Shown: in pieces, positions 1-11,424 of the stretch
Layout: every line of letters begins with the position of its first letter
Position numbering within the stretch: the first letter of the stretch is position 1
DNA from: Ooceraea biroi
Lineage: Eukaryota > Arthropoda > Insecta > Hymenoptera > Formicidae
Length of the DNA: 64,000 nucleotides
Assembly (NCBI RefSeq): GCF_003672135.1
Contig: NC_039515.1
Span: 10,664,001-10,728,000 of the forward strand
Direction: 5' to 3'
Made by a program: the position numbers and the translations under genes
Notes under the pieces: model-generated
What the model was told of the DNA's origin: nothing
The model's input: only the letters and a program-made list of their open reading frames with translations
Databases searched by the model: none

Positions 1-931
1 TCCGACTGGTTGAACTTAATAAATAAGCATTGTTTTTGTATTCCATTCTAATCCTTCTTTTTTGTCTGTCAGATAGTGTGTAGCGTCTTTCGACAGATTG
101 AGGTTTTTAGACTTTGCCCTTCCATATTTATATTATAGAACTTGCAAAAGGGTACAGGAACAGGTTTCTTGTATCGTATTGTATGAGAAAACGCAAATGA
201 AACATAATTATTCACACCAGCAAGTGGAACATAAATATTCACTTTTACCAGTAACAACGATCGAATTGATAATAAGTATAACGGTAGTTTTAAGTATTAT
301 TATATATGTAGAAACGTTAAAACGATTCCACTTCCGTGATTGTATATACATTTCCATACAACAAAGCAAATATGTATTTTCTTGAACCACTTGCTTTGGC
401 GAACTAGGGAATAATTATGTAACACCAGACTCTGTATTATCTATAATTGCGCAATATTTCACTGTATTACCGCTAATTGCGCAAGAACAAGTCGCAGATA
501 CAACAGATAATATATTGACGTTGAAGGATAAATACCACAGAACATATCAGTAACTGTTGCACGTACGAGATCGTCTTCTTTCCTCGTGGAAACACAGATT
601 AAAATTGAAGAGCGTGTCTTCTTTGTTCAGTCACAATGATTGAAGTCCGAATAATAACGAACAGTACCTTTGGCACCGATAATTCGTAGAACGCACGACT
701 TCGCGAGTAAAAGCTGTAATACAAATCGAAATACAGCTTATTGCTCTGTTTTCACGTACAGCGTCGCAGTAATCGAGCTCCGAATAACAGCGGCACTGTC
801 AACATTAACGCTGTACTTACCGGAACGTAACCTCTTGCATGCACCAATGTACGATCTTCTCTCACGGAAACTGAGATTAAAATTACACAAAGAATGGATT
901 TGTCTTCCAAGTCGCAATGGTCGAAGGTTGA
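1..931. other. No gene seen; AT-rich repeat-derived DNA
   Basis: I see no convincing gene here. The short open frames have no recognisable domain. The stretch around 660-775 resembles, with many changes, the stretch around 3,240-3,360 on the far side of the element at 932-3,233. This suggests an old duplication flanking that element. Confidence 0.4.
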
Positions 932-1336
932 CCCATACAGCACAAAAGTTTGCAGCAACATTGCTGCAATATTGCAATATTGCACATTGCAGTGTAATGT
1001 TGCAGAAATATTGTATAGTCATGAATTTGCAATATAGTTTAAACACGTTACAGCAACATTGTAAAATATTGTGAAAATAACATGTACTTTTATTGTGTGT
1101 TTGCGTGTCACTTACAATTAGAGTAAGTATTCAAAAATTTTTATTATAATAATTTTAATACACATAGGATTGAAAGCATTTTTATATTAATTATATATGT
1201 ATATAAATTTGTCTATTACCTCCAAACCCTAAGATTAAAATAAAATAAACTTATGCGTTATTATACATACAAGTTGGCATGTTAATCTTAATACATTAAG
1301 TGGTTTTTAAACTTTTCATAAAAGATCCATGTTCTA

Positions 1337-2624
1337 TTGGGTTGTTCGGAAAGTAATTTCGTTTTTCACAAAGAGATGTCGTTAGTCGCGTTCCTCGATA
1401 CTTAACCTTACTCTAAGCGACAAATTCGTTTTATATTTTGACAACTGACATTTCAGACGTCATTTAGTATCTTATTGTGTTGCGATCTGTCAAGTAATTT
1501 TTGTTTGGCATCACATCAAACATGGAAAAGCAAAGTGAGCATTTTCGTAATATTTTGCTTTTTTACTACCGAAAGGGTAAAAATGCAGTGCAAGCGAGAA
1601 AAAAATTGTGTGCCGTGTACGGAGAAGATGTATTGAGTGAACGTCAGTGTCAGAATTGGTTTTCGAAATTTCGTACTGGAAATTTCGATTTGAAAGATGC
1701 ACCACGTTCAGGTCGGCCAATTAAAGCTGACGACGAGAAAATAAAGGCTCTGGTGGATGCAAACCGTCGCATAATAACACGCGAAATTGCTGAAAAGTTA
1801 AATTTATCGAATTCGATCGTTTACGATCATTTGAAACGTCTTGGATTCGTTTCAAAGCTCGATATTTGGGTTCCACACAATTTAAAGGAAATTGACTTGA
1901 TTCGACGCATTACCATCTGCGATTCATCGTTGAAACGTGAAGAAAATGAACTATTTTTGAAGCGAATCATAACTGGAGATGAAAAATTGATTGTTTACAA
2001 CAATGTTAAGCGAAAACGATCATGGTCCAGGCAAGATGAACCTGCTCAATCGACATCCAAGGCAGATATTCATCAAAAGAAGATCATGCTTTCTGTATGG
2101 TGGGATTGGAAGGGAATCGTATTTTTCGAGCTACTACCAAGCAACCAGACGATTGATTCGAAAGTGTATTGTCGTCAGCTGGATGAATTGGATGCTGCCA
2201 TCAAGCAGAAGCGACCAGAATTGGCGAATAGGAAAGGTGTCGTATTCCATCACGACAATGCCAGACCACACACAAGTTTGGTCACTCGCCAGAAGCTTTT
2301 ACAGCTTGGATGGGATGTGCTACCACACCCACCATACTCTCCTGATCTGGCACCATCCGATTACCATTTGTTCCGGTCTCTACAAAATTCTTTGAACAAT
2401 GTAAACTTCGATTCAAATGAAGGCGTCAAAAATCACTTGCTTCAATTTTTTGTCAATAAGGAGAAGGACTTCTATGAGCGTGGAATCTTAAAGTTGCCAG
2501 AAAGATGGCGAAAGGTAGTGGAACAAAATGGCCAATACATCACTGAATAAAATTTATTCTAAATATGAAAAAACCGCCTTTCATTTTTCCTTGAAAAAAC
2601 GAAATAACTTTCCGAACAACCCAA
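1337..2624 (+). mobile_element. Complete mariner transposon, 1,288 bp
   Basis: The terminal inverted repeats start TTGGGTTGTTCGGAAAGT and match over about 30 bp with only one or two differences. TA is found on both sides (1,335-1,336 and 2,625-2,626), the target duplication expected of Tc1/mariner elements. A single uninterrupted transposase frame fills the interior. Near-identical ends and an unbroken frame suggest a young insertion. It lies inside the TIR element at 932-3,233. Confidence 0.95.
1522..2550 (+). CDS. Mariner transposase, full length (342 aa)
   Basis: This enzyme cuts and pastes the surrounding mariner element at TA dinucleotides. The N-terminal half contains the paired helix-turn-helix region that binds the inverted repeats, followed by the WVPHNL linker motif at about residue 115. 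The catalytic D,D34D triad is visible: Asp in the TGDEK motif, Asp in HHDNARPH, and Asp in SPDLAPSDYH, with exactly 34 residues between the second and third. I chose the ATG at 1,522 (MEKQSEHF) because the frame upstream has only a TTG. Length fits the family (about 340-350 aa). One oddity is Leu after TGDEK, where most relatives have Trp; this single TGG to TTG change might weaken the enzyme. There is no internal stop or frameshift. Confidence 0.95.
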   Translation: MEKQSEHFRNILLFYYRKGKNAVQARKKLCAVYGEDVLSERQCQNWFSKFRTGNFDLKDAPRSGRPIKADDEKIKALVDANRRIITREIAEKLNLSNSIVYDHLKRLGFVSKLDIWVPHNLKEIDLIRRITICDSSLKREENELFLKRIITGDEKLIVYNNVKRKRSWSRQDEPAQSTSKADIHQKKIMLSVWWDWKGIVFFELLPSNQTIDSKVYCRQLDELDAAIKQKRPELANRKGVVFHHDNARPHTSLVTRQKLLQLGWDVLPHPPYSPDLAPSDYHLFRSLQNSLNNVNFDSNEGVKNHLLQFFVNKEKDFYERGILKLPERWRKVVEQNGQYITE

Positions 2625-2841
2625 TAGAATGGTTTTACTTCGTGTTAAAGCTATTATGCCAACTTGTGTATAATCTAAAATAACGTAAAATAATGTGTGT
2701 ATTTATATTAATGTTAGTCATGATTATTATAACAATCAAGTAAATGTGCCAATATATCGTTGGACTGGATCTTTTGTGCCTAATAATATTTTTTACATGA
2801 ATTTATGTACAGTCTTCGCTTAGACTTCGCTTAAACTACGA

Positions 2842-2905
2842 TTCAACTTGAGACTGCGTTTTAAAACCGTTTACTATCGGTCTTGAAACGCAGTCTCAAG
2901 TTGAA
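2842..2905. repeat. 20-bp perfect hairpin
   Basis: The 20 bases at 2,842-2,861 are the exact reverse complement of 2,886-2,905, with a 24-base spacer. It lies inside the outer element at 932-3,233, to the right of the mariner. It is probably an internal palindrome of that element. Confidence 0.7.
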
Positions 2906-3233
2906 GCTAGAAGAAATCACATAATTAAATTTAATTACGTGATTGCATAGTTTGTTAAGCGAAAAATATACATACATTAACGCGAAATATATTATTAGGC
3001 ATAAAAGATCCAGCTCAACCATATATTGGCACATTTCCACAGTAGTTTGCATGTATATTTTACTGCAATATTGCTACAACGTTTTGTAGCAATATTTCTG
3101 AAAGCGGACATTTTACCGTTGCTGCAATCTTGCAGTACTCTTGCAACAATATTTCGCAATGGTTCTGCAATATTGCAATCTTGCCGAAAAATGTTGCTGC
3201 AATATTGCGGCAATCTTGCCGTGCTGTATGGGG

Positions 3234-4240
3234 GAGTAACGGCACTAATGATGTGAAGAACGTACGACCTTGCAAGGATAGCTGTAACAATAATAGAAAA
3301 CGCATAATAGAAAACACATTTTCTTCCCCTTTTTTCACGGACAGCGTTGTTTGCAATGACTATACTCGAAATAGTAATAGCACTTGTTCGTGATAAACTA
3401 CGCATATGTCGAATTCTTCTAAGAACTCAAACACGATGCTTCTTGTACATGAAAAGTCGCATTGGCTCAACTCATGAGAAATAACGGCACGTTCATTATC
3501 TTGGAAAAAAAGGAAAGAGAACTTTCTTTCTTACCGTGAACCCGATGATAAACACACGAAGTCTCAGGAAGCGCTTTACACCGCGTGCACGCCTGTTCGT
3601 ACCGGAATGTTCTCGCAACACCAATACCAGTGTTGTCCGCGGGGCAGCGTCGCGTCTTCGGTCATGCGCAGTGGACATGATTGTTAATCAATATCACAAT
3701 CACTGTTGGCTACCAATTTGTCGTGTATTTTTACTAACAGATGCTGTTACATTCTTGTGTGACGAATGCTAACACCTTCGTAATAGCAAATCTGCTTGAT
3801 ATTTGTCGTGAATATGTTATCAATGCATTTAACAGATTTGCTCGCTTATCCGAGCAATCTGTCGTCTACATACATTGTTGCATTTTTGTGCAATGTTTGG
3901 TGACACTGTTTGCAGTAGCAAAACTGCTTAGCATTTGCCATCAATCTGCAATCAAGATGTTCGGTATCTGCTTGCTATTAGTTGCCATTCTGTCATATAT
4001 GTTGCCGACAAAGATTGTTGCATATTGACGGAAGTGTGCTAACAGAATTGCAATAACAAAGTATGTTTTCCATTTGCGGCCTTTCGGCAAACATAGCTTG
4101 TTGCCAACATTTGTGATTGCAGAAAATGTTATAGGGAGATATTCTACAAATGTGTATGGATGATTTCTTTGAGAATATTCTCAAAGAAGTATATTCGAAG
4201 CTATATAGAATATTCATAGAATATTGTGTGTTATCTGGGT
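3234..4240. other. No gene seen; transposon-derived
   Basis: No protein domain is recognised. Around 4,014-4,062 the sequence matches, in reverse orientation, part of 30,538-30,595, so this is a dispersed repeat. A terminus of the form TGTGTTATCTGGG ends at 4,239 and is followed by TA. This is another end of the CCCANNNAGCA group whose partner end I could not place. Confidence 0.45.
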
Positions 4241-5019
4241 AAAAACATGCACTAAAAACAATGATTACGTTTACACATCACCTTTAATCAGGTCTAATAA
4301 CATCCGTACTTCTACAGCCACCTTCTGAAGAATGGAATGGCTGTATTTGGCCAGCTTTAGAACTACGAATGTATTAAACCTGATTAAAAGTGACGTGTAA
4401 ACGTGTAAACGTGTACAACAACATATAATTTCACTAATGTTGTATATAATAATTACGTCTATTTTTTTGCCATCTCGATAATTCATTGAATGGTTTTACT
4501 CGACGTTTCATTTTTGCAAACTACAGTTTCAATGCAAATAATGTAAAACGTTAGATTAAATAGGTTAGAAGTAGCAGAAATTTGTATAAATATATTTAAT
4601 TACGTCCAATCATATATACTCATAATTTATAACTGTGGATTTGGTTTCTCGTTGCGAATATCTCGTCAATATATGACAAATAATGCACACACGTAAATAT
4701 AACGTAACACTTCACTACGACTTCGCGGATGCCGTATCATTATAATCAGAATTACTTCTACGATTTTCAACGACATGTTTTCAAAATCATGTAATTCTCC
4801 ATTTAGGATATTCCTCATGAATTCTTAGAGTATTCGCGTACTGAATCGTGAAGTATTTATTATCATGAACTTATAATGAATACTTATGTATACTTCTAGA
4901 TGAATTTGATTGTGAGCAATTCTTAAAGAATTCTCCAGATATTTATCTCTCTATTTCTGTAGGTATACTCTTTAAAATGTATTCATTATGAACTTCTATT
5001 CACCTTTGTGCTATCTGGG
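4241..5019 (-). mobile_element. Truncated inverted copy of the 8,006-9,014 element
   Basis: This segment is the reverse complement of 8,006-8,785 over about 780 bp and looks nearly identical; a 71-codon open frame within it has an identical translation in both copies. Its right end is the terminus TGTGCTATCTGGG at 5,019. The left end is cut off at about 4,241, directly against another terminus. High identity implies a recent duplication or transposition. I do not regard the 71-codon frame as a gene. Confidence 0.75.
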
Positions 5020-5600
5020 ATACTTGCAGTTTGTATATTTTTATGTAATTTTATGCTAATATATGAATTTTAATTCCTTTTTTATTTTTACAGGCAACAT
5101 ACAAACAAAAACGAAGAAGATTCAATTATTTAATTAAAGGAAAAATAATATCTCAAGAAAAGGTTTTTTAAGTTTTTTTTATAAAGAACAGTTACTTTTT
5201 TTATAACAAAAATAGAGAAAATGTTTATTTCATTTCTTATTACTATTAGTATATTACATATAATTGTCTATTTATGTTAATAAATAAAAATATTGAAGTT
5301 ATATAAATAAAAATATTTAAAGTATATAATAATGAATAATTATAATTATTGCAAATTCATTACAGTGCAATATTATTATGACGTTTCGTTGCAATGTTCC
5401 GAAAAGCGGACATTTTCACATTCCTGCAATCCCATAGCAATGCTGCAGAAACATTTCGCAATGAATTTGCAATGTTGCTACGTTGCGGTGGAAGATTCCT
5501 GCAATATATATGCAATCTTTGCGTGCTGTATGGGTGGTCGTCCAAGAACAACACGTACGATAACGTTCGAAGAAGAAGTCTTAAACCGCGTAGAAGTAGA
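5020..5600. other. No gene; AT-rich, with one TE end
   Basis: The part from about 5,350 to 5,534 is related to 3,050-3,233: it has the same TGCAATATTGC-type interior and ends in GTGCTGTATGGG followed by TG. It is a fragment of the same transposon family as 932-3,233. The rest is AT-rich and unremarkable. Confidence 0.45.
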
Positions 5601-5818
5601 GACCCTCTAATAAGAGTCGCGCAACGACGTTCTGACTTGTAATTGGTGCCGCCATATTCTGTCGGATACTAATAGATATAGTATGTCTGTATACGGCTAC
5701 CGCAATTGTGTTGTGCATAAATATAGCACTCTATTTTGGGTCAGGTTAGATTCCGACAAAACATGGCGTCCTTGACCTAACTTATAAGACGTCGTTGCGC
5801 GACTCTTATTAGAGGGTC
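5601..5818. mobile_element. MITE, 218 bp, with 30-bp perfect TIRs
   Basis: 5,601-5,630 is the exact reverse complement of 5,789-5,818, starting GACCCTCTAATAAGAGTC. The interior has no coding capacity. The structure is that of a miniature inverted-repeat element. The family is not identified. Confidence 0.75.
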
Positions 5819-5904
5819 CCTACGTAGAAGAAGAATGTTTCACTATCTCTCTATCCATCCGTGTATAATATTTAGCGATAGCGTTAGAGAGAGTAATAAG
5901 TTAG

Positions 5905-6310
5905 ACGCCGTGAACGTGTTCGTGCATGTTCGAACAGGTCCGCACAAGCCCCAACGCATATCTCAGAATTGCGATGACGTTATATGGCCCTGAACATATT
6001 CGTGCATGTCCGAACACGTCCATACAGGTTCGAACGCGTTCCAAGAAAAACGATGATGTCATCAAAAATGGCGGTTGCATCATCCGCACTACTGCGCAGT
6101 TTCGAACGCGTTCCAAGAATGGCGATGAGCGCATGTCTAAATATAGAGATTACATCATACCCCCCCCCCCCCTCTAGCGATAACGTCATCTGATCTTGAA
6201 CATGTCCGTGCAGGTCCAAGAAGCCCCCCCAGCGATGACGTCATCTGACCTTGAACATGTCCGTGCAGGTCCACGACCCCCCCCCCCTGCTGACTCAGCC
6301 CCTCCCCTCC
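5905..6310. repeat. Degenerate tandem repeat with C-tracts
   Basis: Diverged units containing variants of GAACATGTCCGTGCAGGTCC recur about every 65-75 bases. Poly-C tracts of 7-13 bases lie near 6,160, 6,225 and 6,278. Frames are open on both strands because of the repeat composition; none resembles a protein. Confidence 0.6.
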
Positions 6311-6360
6311 CCCTTCCCAGCACCCCCCTCGTTGCCCCTGAGTTAGAACCCCCATACTAT

Positions 6361-6459
6361 GGTTGCATTCCGATATTCACTGCCAGTACTGAAAATCTAT
6401 AGTATATGTCATGTGAACTATAGATTTTCAGTACTGGCAGTAAATATCGGAACGCAGCC
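6361..6459. mobile_element. Palindromic MITE with 43-bp arms
   Basis: The arm 6,361-6,403 is the near-perfect reverse complement of 6,417-6,459, with a 13-base spacer. Such a short palindrome with a tiny loop is typical of a miniature foldback element. Confidence 0.7.
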
Positions 6460-6597
6460 TTTATCTACTGATAGGATATCTTCAACCTTTTTATAGCGCC
6501 GAAACTACGCCACCTTCGACATTTTGCCAGAGGAACTTTCGGCTCAGAATGACGTAGGGGTCTACCCTGAAGTGGTGATATGGTACGTCTGGAACCC

Positions 6598-6609
6598 TGT
6601 ATATATATG

Positions 6610-6641
<32 letters not shown>
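6598..6641. repeat. TA/TG-rich microsatellite
   Basis: An imperfect run of TATATATG units. The surrounding 6,460-7,080 contains no recognised gene. Confidence 0.7.
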
Positions 6642-6642
<1 letters not shown>

Positions 6643-7087
6643 GTTAATTACATTAAAAAACTTTTCTGAAGTCCTCTTACTTTTAAATATATTAATTTAC
6701 AGTATATATTTCATATTTTTATATAAGAAAAATAAAATTAATATTTGAGGAATTTATACACAATATCACTTATATGTATATATATGTATATAGTAATATT
6801 CAAACAGCATATAGTTAAATTAAACTCACATAAATAATAAAAAGTGCAAGGAATGGAAGGACTTATACTTACTTTCAATCCGTACTATTTACTATTAACT
6901 ATATTTCCTTATCCAGCAATTTGTAGGTTCTCGTTACGTTACACGTATAATACAATATACGTATGCATACCTTCTATACACCACCATACCGACTCACACC
7001 GATTATCGTTAAGAGTTTAGCGAAACCTCCAGTATCCATCGGAAACACATCGACACGGCTTCGATACTTTTCGAAATTTAACGATTT

Positions 7088-7240
7088 AAGGTACAATTTC
7101 ATGCTGTCGCTCGTCGCTCATTTTCAGCGACAAAACAGGTCACGTGATCAAAATTAACGCTGGATATTGGTCAATTTTGATCACGTGACCTGTTTTGTCG
7201 CTGAAAATGAGCGACGAGCGACAGCATGAAATTGTACCTT
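7088..7240. repeat. 68-bp perfect hairpin
   Basis: 7,088-7,155 and 7,173-7,240 are exact reverse complements over 68 bp with a 17-base loop. It includes the palindromic core TCACGTGA. It is probably a MITE, but the perfect stem would also fold into a long RNA hairpin if transcribed. Confidence 0.85.
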
Positions 7241-7248
7241 TAACTTAT

Positions 7249-7396
7249 CGAGGGCCGATTTTTCCAACTTCTTGGTAAGTTTTACCCGACAGGTAGAGTA
7301 TCTTTGTCTCTTTTCAGATAAGTCCTAAAAAAAGAGATAAAGATATAGTACCTGTCAGGTAAAACTTACCAAGAAGTTGGAACAATCGGCCCCGAG
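7249..7396. mobile_element. Palindromic MITE next to the 68-bp hairpin
   Basis: The outer bases GAGGGCCGATT pair with AATCGGCCCCGAG. A second stretch, TTCCAACTTCTTGGTAAG, pairs with CTTACCAAGAAGTTGGAA. The middle is AT-rich. The structure is an imperfect inverted repeat of about 148 bp. Confidence 0.65.
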
Positions 7397-8005
7397 AGTT
7401 GTCGATAACTGTTACTTACAGAATAACCTTTATCGATAATCGTCGACATCGATAACACAGGCCTGCGAGGATCAGTTACAAAAAGCAGAGTAGGAGAATC
7501 TGATAGATTTTTTGACGCTGAAAACGAATCTGGCCGCAGAATTTTCCCAGCACGTCAGGTTTTTGAGTAATTTGTGGTTAAATGGTCCAAAAATGGCTAT
7601 TTCGGTCAATTTCATGAATTTATTATGGGAGCCCTGGCGAAAATAAGAAGTTTCATGAACATTCGTTAAGCGTTTACGTGAGCGTTTGCAGGAGTTCGTT
7701 GAGAGTTTAGAAACGGCCAGTAGAGAGTTAATAAAGCGGAAATTGCAACGTTGCAGCGTTTAGAAGGCGTTTATATACAGCATTTTTTGAAAGGTTTGAG
7801 AGCGTTTACTTGATGTATGACGTTAAGCGTTTATTGAAAATCTTTGAAACGTATTATAGATCCTGTATTAAGCGTTTGCTCTCATCATTGGAAACTGCAT
7901 GTAGCCTTTCCCTAGTAGCACAACTTTATTGGAGCAATATGGTTAACAATATAAATCCAAGTTTTTATATTCATGGACATAGATTAATTTCCTATATTGG
8001 TCCAA

Positions 8006-9014
8006 CCCAGATAGCACAAAGGTGAATAGAAGTTCATAATGAATTAATTTTAAAGAGTATACCTACAGAAATAGAGAGATAAATATCTGGAGAATTCTTT
8101 AAGAATTGCTCACAATCAAATTCATCTAGAAGTATACATAAGTATTCATTATAAGTTCATGATAATAAATACTTCACGATTCAGTACGCGAATACTCTAA
8201 GAATTCATGAGGAATATCCTAAATGGAGAATTACATGATTTTGAAAACATGTCGTTGAAAATCGTAGAAGTAATTCTGATTATAATGATACGGCATCCGC
8301 GAAGTCGTAGTGAAGTGTTACGTTATATTTACGTGTGTGCATTATTTGTCATATATTGACGAGATATTCGCAACGAGAAACCAAATCCACAGTTATAAAT
8401 TATGAGTATATATGATTGGACGTAATTAAATATATTTATACAAATTTCTGCTACTTCTAACCTATTTAATCTAACGTTTTACATTATTTGCATTGAAACT
8501 GTAGTTTGCAAAAATGAAACGTCGAGTAAAACCATTCAATGAATTATCGAGATGGCAAAAAAATAGACGTAATTATTATATACAACATTAGTGAAATTAT
8601 ATGTTGTTGTACACGTTTACACGTTTACACGTCACTTTTAATCAGGTTTAATACATTCGTAGTTCTAAAGCTGGCCAAATACAGCCATTCCATTCTTCAG
8701 AAGGTGGCTGTAGAAGTACGGATGTTATTAGACCTGATTAAAGGTGATGTGTAAACGTAATCATTGTTTTTAGTGCATATTTTTAAGTTCTTTCTCTGTT
8801 CTCAAACACTGTTCCTTTTGAATTCATAAAGTATACATCTGTTGATGAGGAGTACTTCGAAATGAATACTTTAAGAAGTTGTCAGGAAGTCCAATTATGG
8901 TGCATGTAACTTCCTGATTCATTCTTAAAGTATACTCCTATGTATTCTTAAGGAAGTACAATTCAAAAAACGAAAACTTCTGGAATACGTTAGGAATCCA
9001 TTGTGCTATCTGGG
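8006..9014 (+). mobile_element. TIR element, 1,009 bp, 2-bp target duplication (AA)
   Basis: The ends are CCCAGATAGCACA and TGTGCTATCTGGG. AA flanks both sides. The flanking DNA (7,912-8,005 plus 9,015-9,250) matches 21,240-21,565 as one continuous piece, so the latter is a related empty site. Removing the element plus one AA restores that sequence with a single mismatch at the junction. There is no transposase inside, so it is non-autonomous. A truncated inverted copy is at 4,241-5,019. Confidence 0.85.
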
Positions 9015-10157
9015 AATATTGTAAAGTAATCTGTTTTTTAGCCAATACTTAATTTGATTAAATGGGCAAATTTAATGACTTCAGATTGCTTACGGCGTGC
9101 ATGGACGTTGTCCATGGGAACCTTTGTGCCACAAGTGCAAAAATTCTCAGAAAAATTAATATTATCATGCCAAGGCGCGTATATTATTAACTTATATAAC
9201 TGTCAGGCTAAATCTTAACGTCGAGTAAGAACTCGACATGTGCACCACCTAGCGGGCATTTGATTTTATCGTTAGAAACGGCGTAAAGAACGTTTGCTGT
9301 GGATTTGGAAGCGCTTGTGAGCGTTCAGGGGCTCGATTGTGGAAATTATTCGAAAGAGAAGTGTATGCGAAAATTCCACATTAGAAGTACGTTTGGTGAA
9401 AGAAAGGAAAACGTTTGTGTTACGGAATGAGGAAAAGCGTTTCTTGGGTGTCTCCAAGCCGTTTGTGTTAACGTCCTACAAAACGTTCACTGCGCCTTTA
9501 CAATTTGCTATTGATAAAGCTTTTGTTGAACGAAGGGAAAACGCTTGTTTTACGGCGCGGCGTTGGAAAAAGCGTTTGTTAAACGTTTGAACAGTCTGAC
9601 AGCAAACTCTCTGCATGAAGGTGTATCAGCATTTACTGAGCGTTCTCTCAAAAGCGTTGCCTTAGCATTATAGAACTTTCATGAAACGTTATATACAGCA
9701 TTTTATAAGCGTTTTGAAAGCGTTCAACTCCAATGGCGTTATATAAGCATTCTTATAGTTTGAAAGCGTATAAACTCTCAAAACAACTCTCATCCAACGG
9801 TTGTTTACGCTTTAAAAAGCTTCTTATTTTCATCAAGGAGAACACATTTTTTGACACATTTCTGCCAATGGCATCGTATAGTACTAGTCTTTACTAGGGC
9901 TCTGAGTTTATTTTGTTTATTGAATATACGTGTAAACGTTAAACGTTTATCCGTTTACACTTATTTCGAGAAAAACGTTTACTTATGGGTAAACATTTAA
10001 ACGTTTAAACGTTTATTATACGATTATTATACATTTATTATACGAATTAAGGATCGAAGCTTCGAAGATGTGAAGTAGTCTTCGAAGGTCAATAACTTGA
10101 AATTATGCGGTAATCGACTACATGCAATCAATTTCAGCTTGTGTTATCCTCGTGGTG

Positions 10158-10440
10158 TAACGTCGTCGTCGTCCTCGTCGTCTTCGTCGTCGACGTGGTG
10201 CAACATCGTCGTCGTCGAGGTGGTGCAACATCGTCGTCGTCGACGTGGTGTAACGTCGTCGTCGTCGACGTGGTGTAACGTCATCATCGTCGTCGACGTG
10301 GTGCAACGTTGTCGCCGTCGTCGTCGTCGACGTGGTACAACGTCGTCACCGTCGTCGTCGTCGACGTGGTGTACTGTCGTCGTCGATGTGGTGCAACGTC
10401 GTCGTCGACGTGGTGCAACGTCGTCGTCGTCGTGGTGCAA

Positions 10441-10473
<33 letters not shown>

Positions 10474-10487
10474 CATGGTGTAACGTC
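10158..10487. repeat. CGT/GTC minisatellite
   Basis: About 330 bp of (CGT)n interrupted regularly by the phrase CGACGTGGTGCAACG, giving units of roughly 25-40 bp. All frames are open on both strands (runs of Ser/Val/Arg or Asp/Thr/Arg). This is a property of the repeat and not evidence of a gene. Confidence 0.9.
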
Positions 10488-10702
10488 AATGACAAGCCAA
10501 TGACGAGCCAATGAAATTAAAAATAAGAGGTGGAGAAAAATGTTTATACGTAAGGCGCGATTATAAACAGATAAACGTTTAATATACGTGTAAACGTTTT
10601 CTGTTTATACGTATAATACCTTAAAACACGTATATTCGGGAAAACGTTTCTAATGAACGGATATGCTAATTATACGTGTAAACGTGTTTCCGTTTTCTTT
10701 AC

Positions 10703-11186
10703 CTTTCAAATCCATTTTCGATTGCCATTTTCGGACGATTTTTTTCGCTAAGATATACAAGTATGAAGTTATAAGGCTGGTCATCGGGCATAAGAGTCCA
10801 AGAAGCCATTCCAAGTCAATCATGCCACTCTTCTATCTCTGTCTCATCACGAATTCAAATTTGGGTAAAAACATAACTTTTTGAACACCGCCTGTCATTT
10901 TTTGATATAAAAAATGGTGGATCCAATATGGCAAACAGAATCACAATAAAAAAGGTATAAAATTTAAAAAAAAGTGTTTACAAAACTATAAAAAAGCACC
11001 AATGAGAAAATTTGAAAGATATATCTTTAACTGCAAGCTCCATAGCCACTTATATTTAAGGATGCAATGTTGCAACTTCTCTCATCAGAGCGGCGTTGAC
11101 CATGACCAGCCTTATAACTTCATACTTGTATATTTTAGAAAAAAAATTGTCCGAATGGCAATCGAAAATGGATTTGAAAGGTGAAG
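10703..11186. repeat. Inverted repeat, about 85-bp arms
   Basis: About 10,703-10,790 is the reverse complement of 11,099-11,186 with a few differences. Both arms include ATACAAGTATGAAGTTATAA and the phrase GGCTGGTCAT. It lies within the 7,455-11,424 composite. Confidence 0.65.
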
Positions 11187-11424
11187 ACTAAGTACTATAC
11201 GACGTCATTGCCAGAAATATTTCAAAAACTTTGGTTCTTCCATAATAAATTCATGAAATTGACCGAAATAACCATTTTTGGATCACTTAACCACAAATTA
11301 CTCAAAAACCTGACGTGCTGGCGAAATTCTGCGGCCAGATTCGTTTTCAGCGTCAAAAAACCTATCAGATTCTCCTACTCTGCTTTTTGTAATTAACAAA
11401 ACCTAAAATTTCGCAGGCCTGTGT

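Larger units (their letters stand above)
932..3233. mobile_element. TIR element (CCCATACAGCAC ends) containing a nested mariner
   Basis: The left end reads CCCATACAGCAC and the right end GTGCTGTATGGG, giving a 12-bp terminal inverted repeat. Both sub-terminal regions are rich in the motif TGCAATATTGC. Without the mariner at 1,337-2,624 the element is about 1.0 kb. It belongs to the group with CCCANNNAGCA termini seen at 8,006, 20,964, 22,340, 27,090 and 36,170. A GA target duplication is possible if one extra G is allowed at the right end. No transposase is visible, so this is probably a non-autonomous element. Confidence 0.6.
7455..11424. mobile_element. Large composite element with about 180-bp inverted ends
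   Basis: The left end reads ACACAGGCCTGCGA and the right end TCGCAGGCCTGTGT. Inward of these, about 7,490-7,635 and 11,235-11,395 are near-identical in inverted orientation. The interior holds a nested transposon (8,006-9,014), GCGTTT/AAACGTTT-rich DNA (7,640-7,900 and 9,250-10,020), a trinucleotide minisatellite and another inverted repeat. There is no recognisable transposase. I did not find a convincing target duplication, so the outer limits could also be those of a simple inverted duplication. Confidence 0.5.

Noticed and set aside
4271..4486. 71-codon frame with an identical twin at 8,539-8,754
   Set aside because: Identity is explained by two copies of the same non-autonomous transposon; no domain is visible.
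10097..10514. Overlapping long frames on both strands in the CGT array
   Set aside because: Openness follows from the trinucleotide repeat; no start context or domain.
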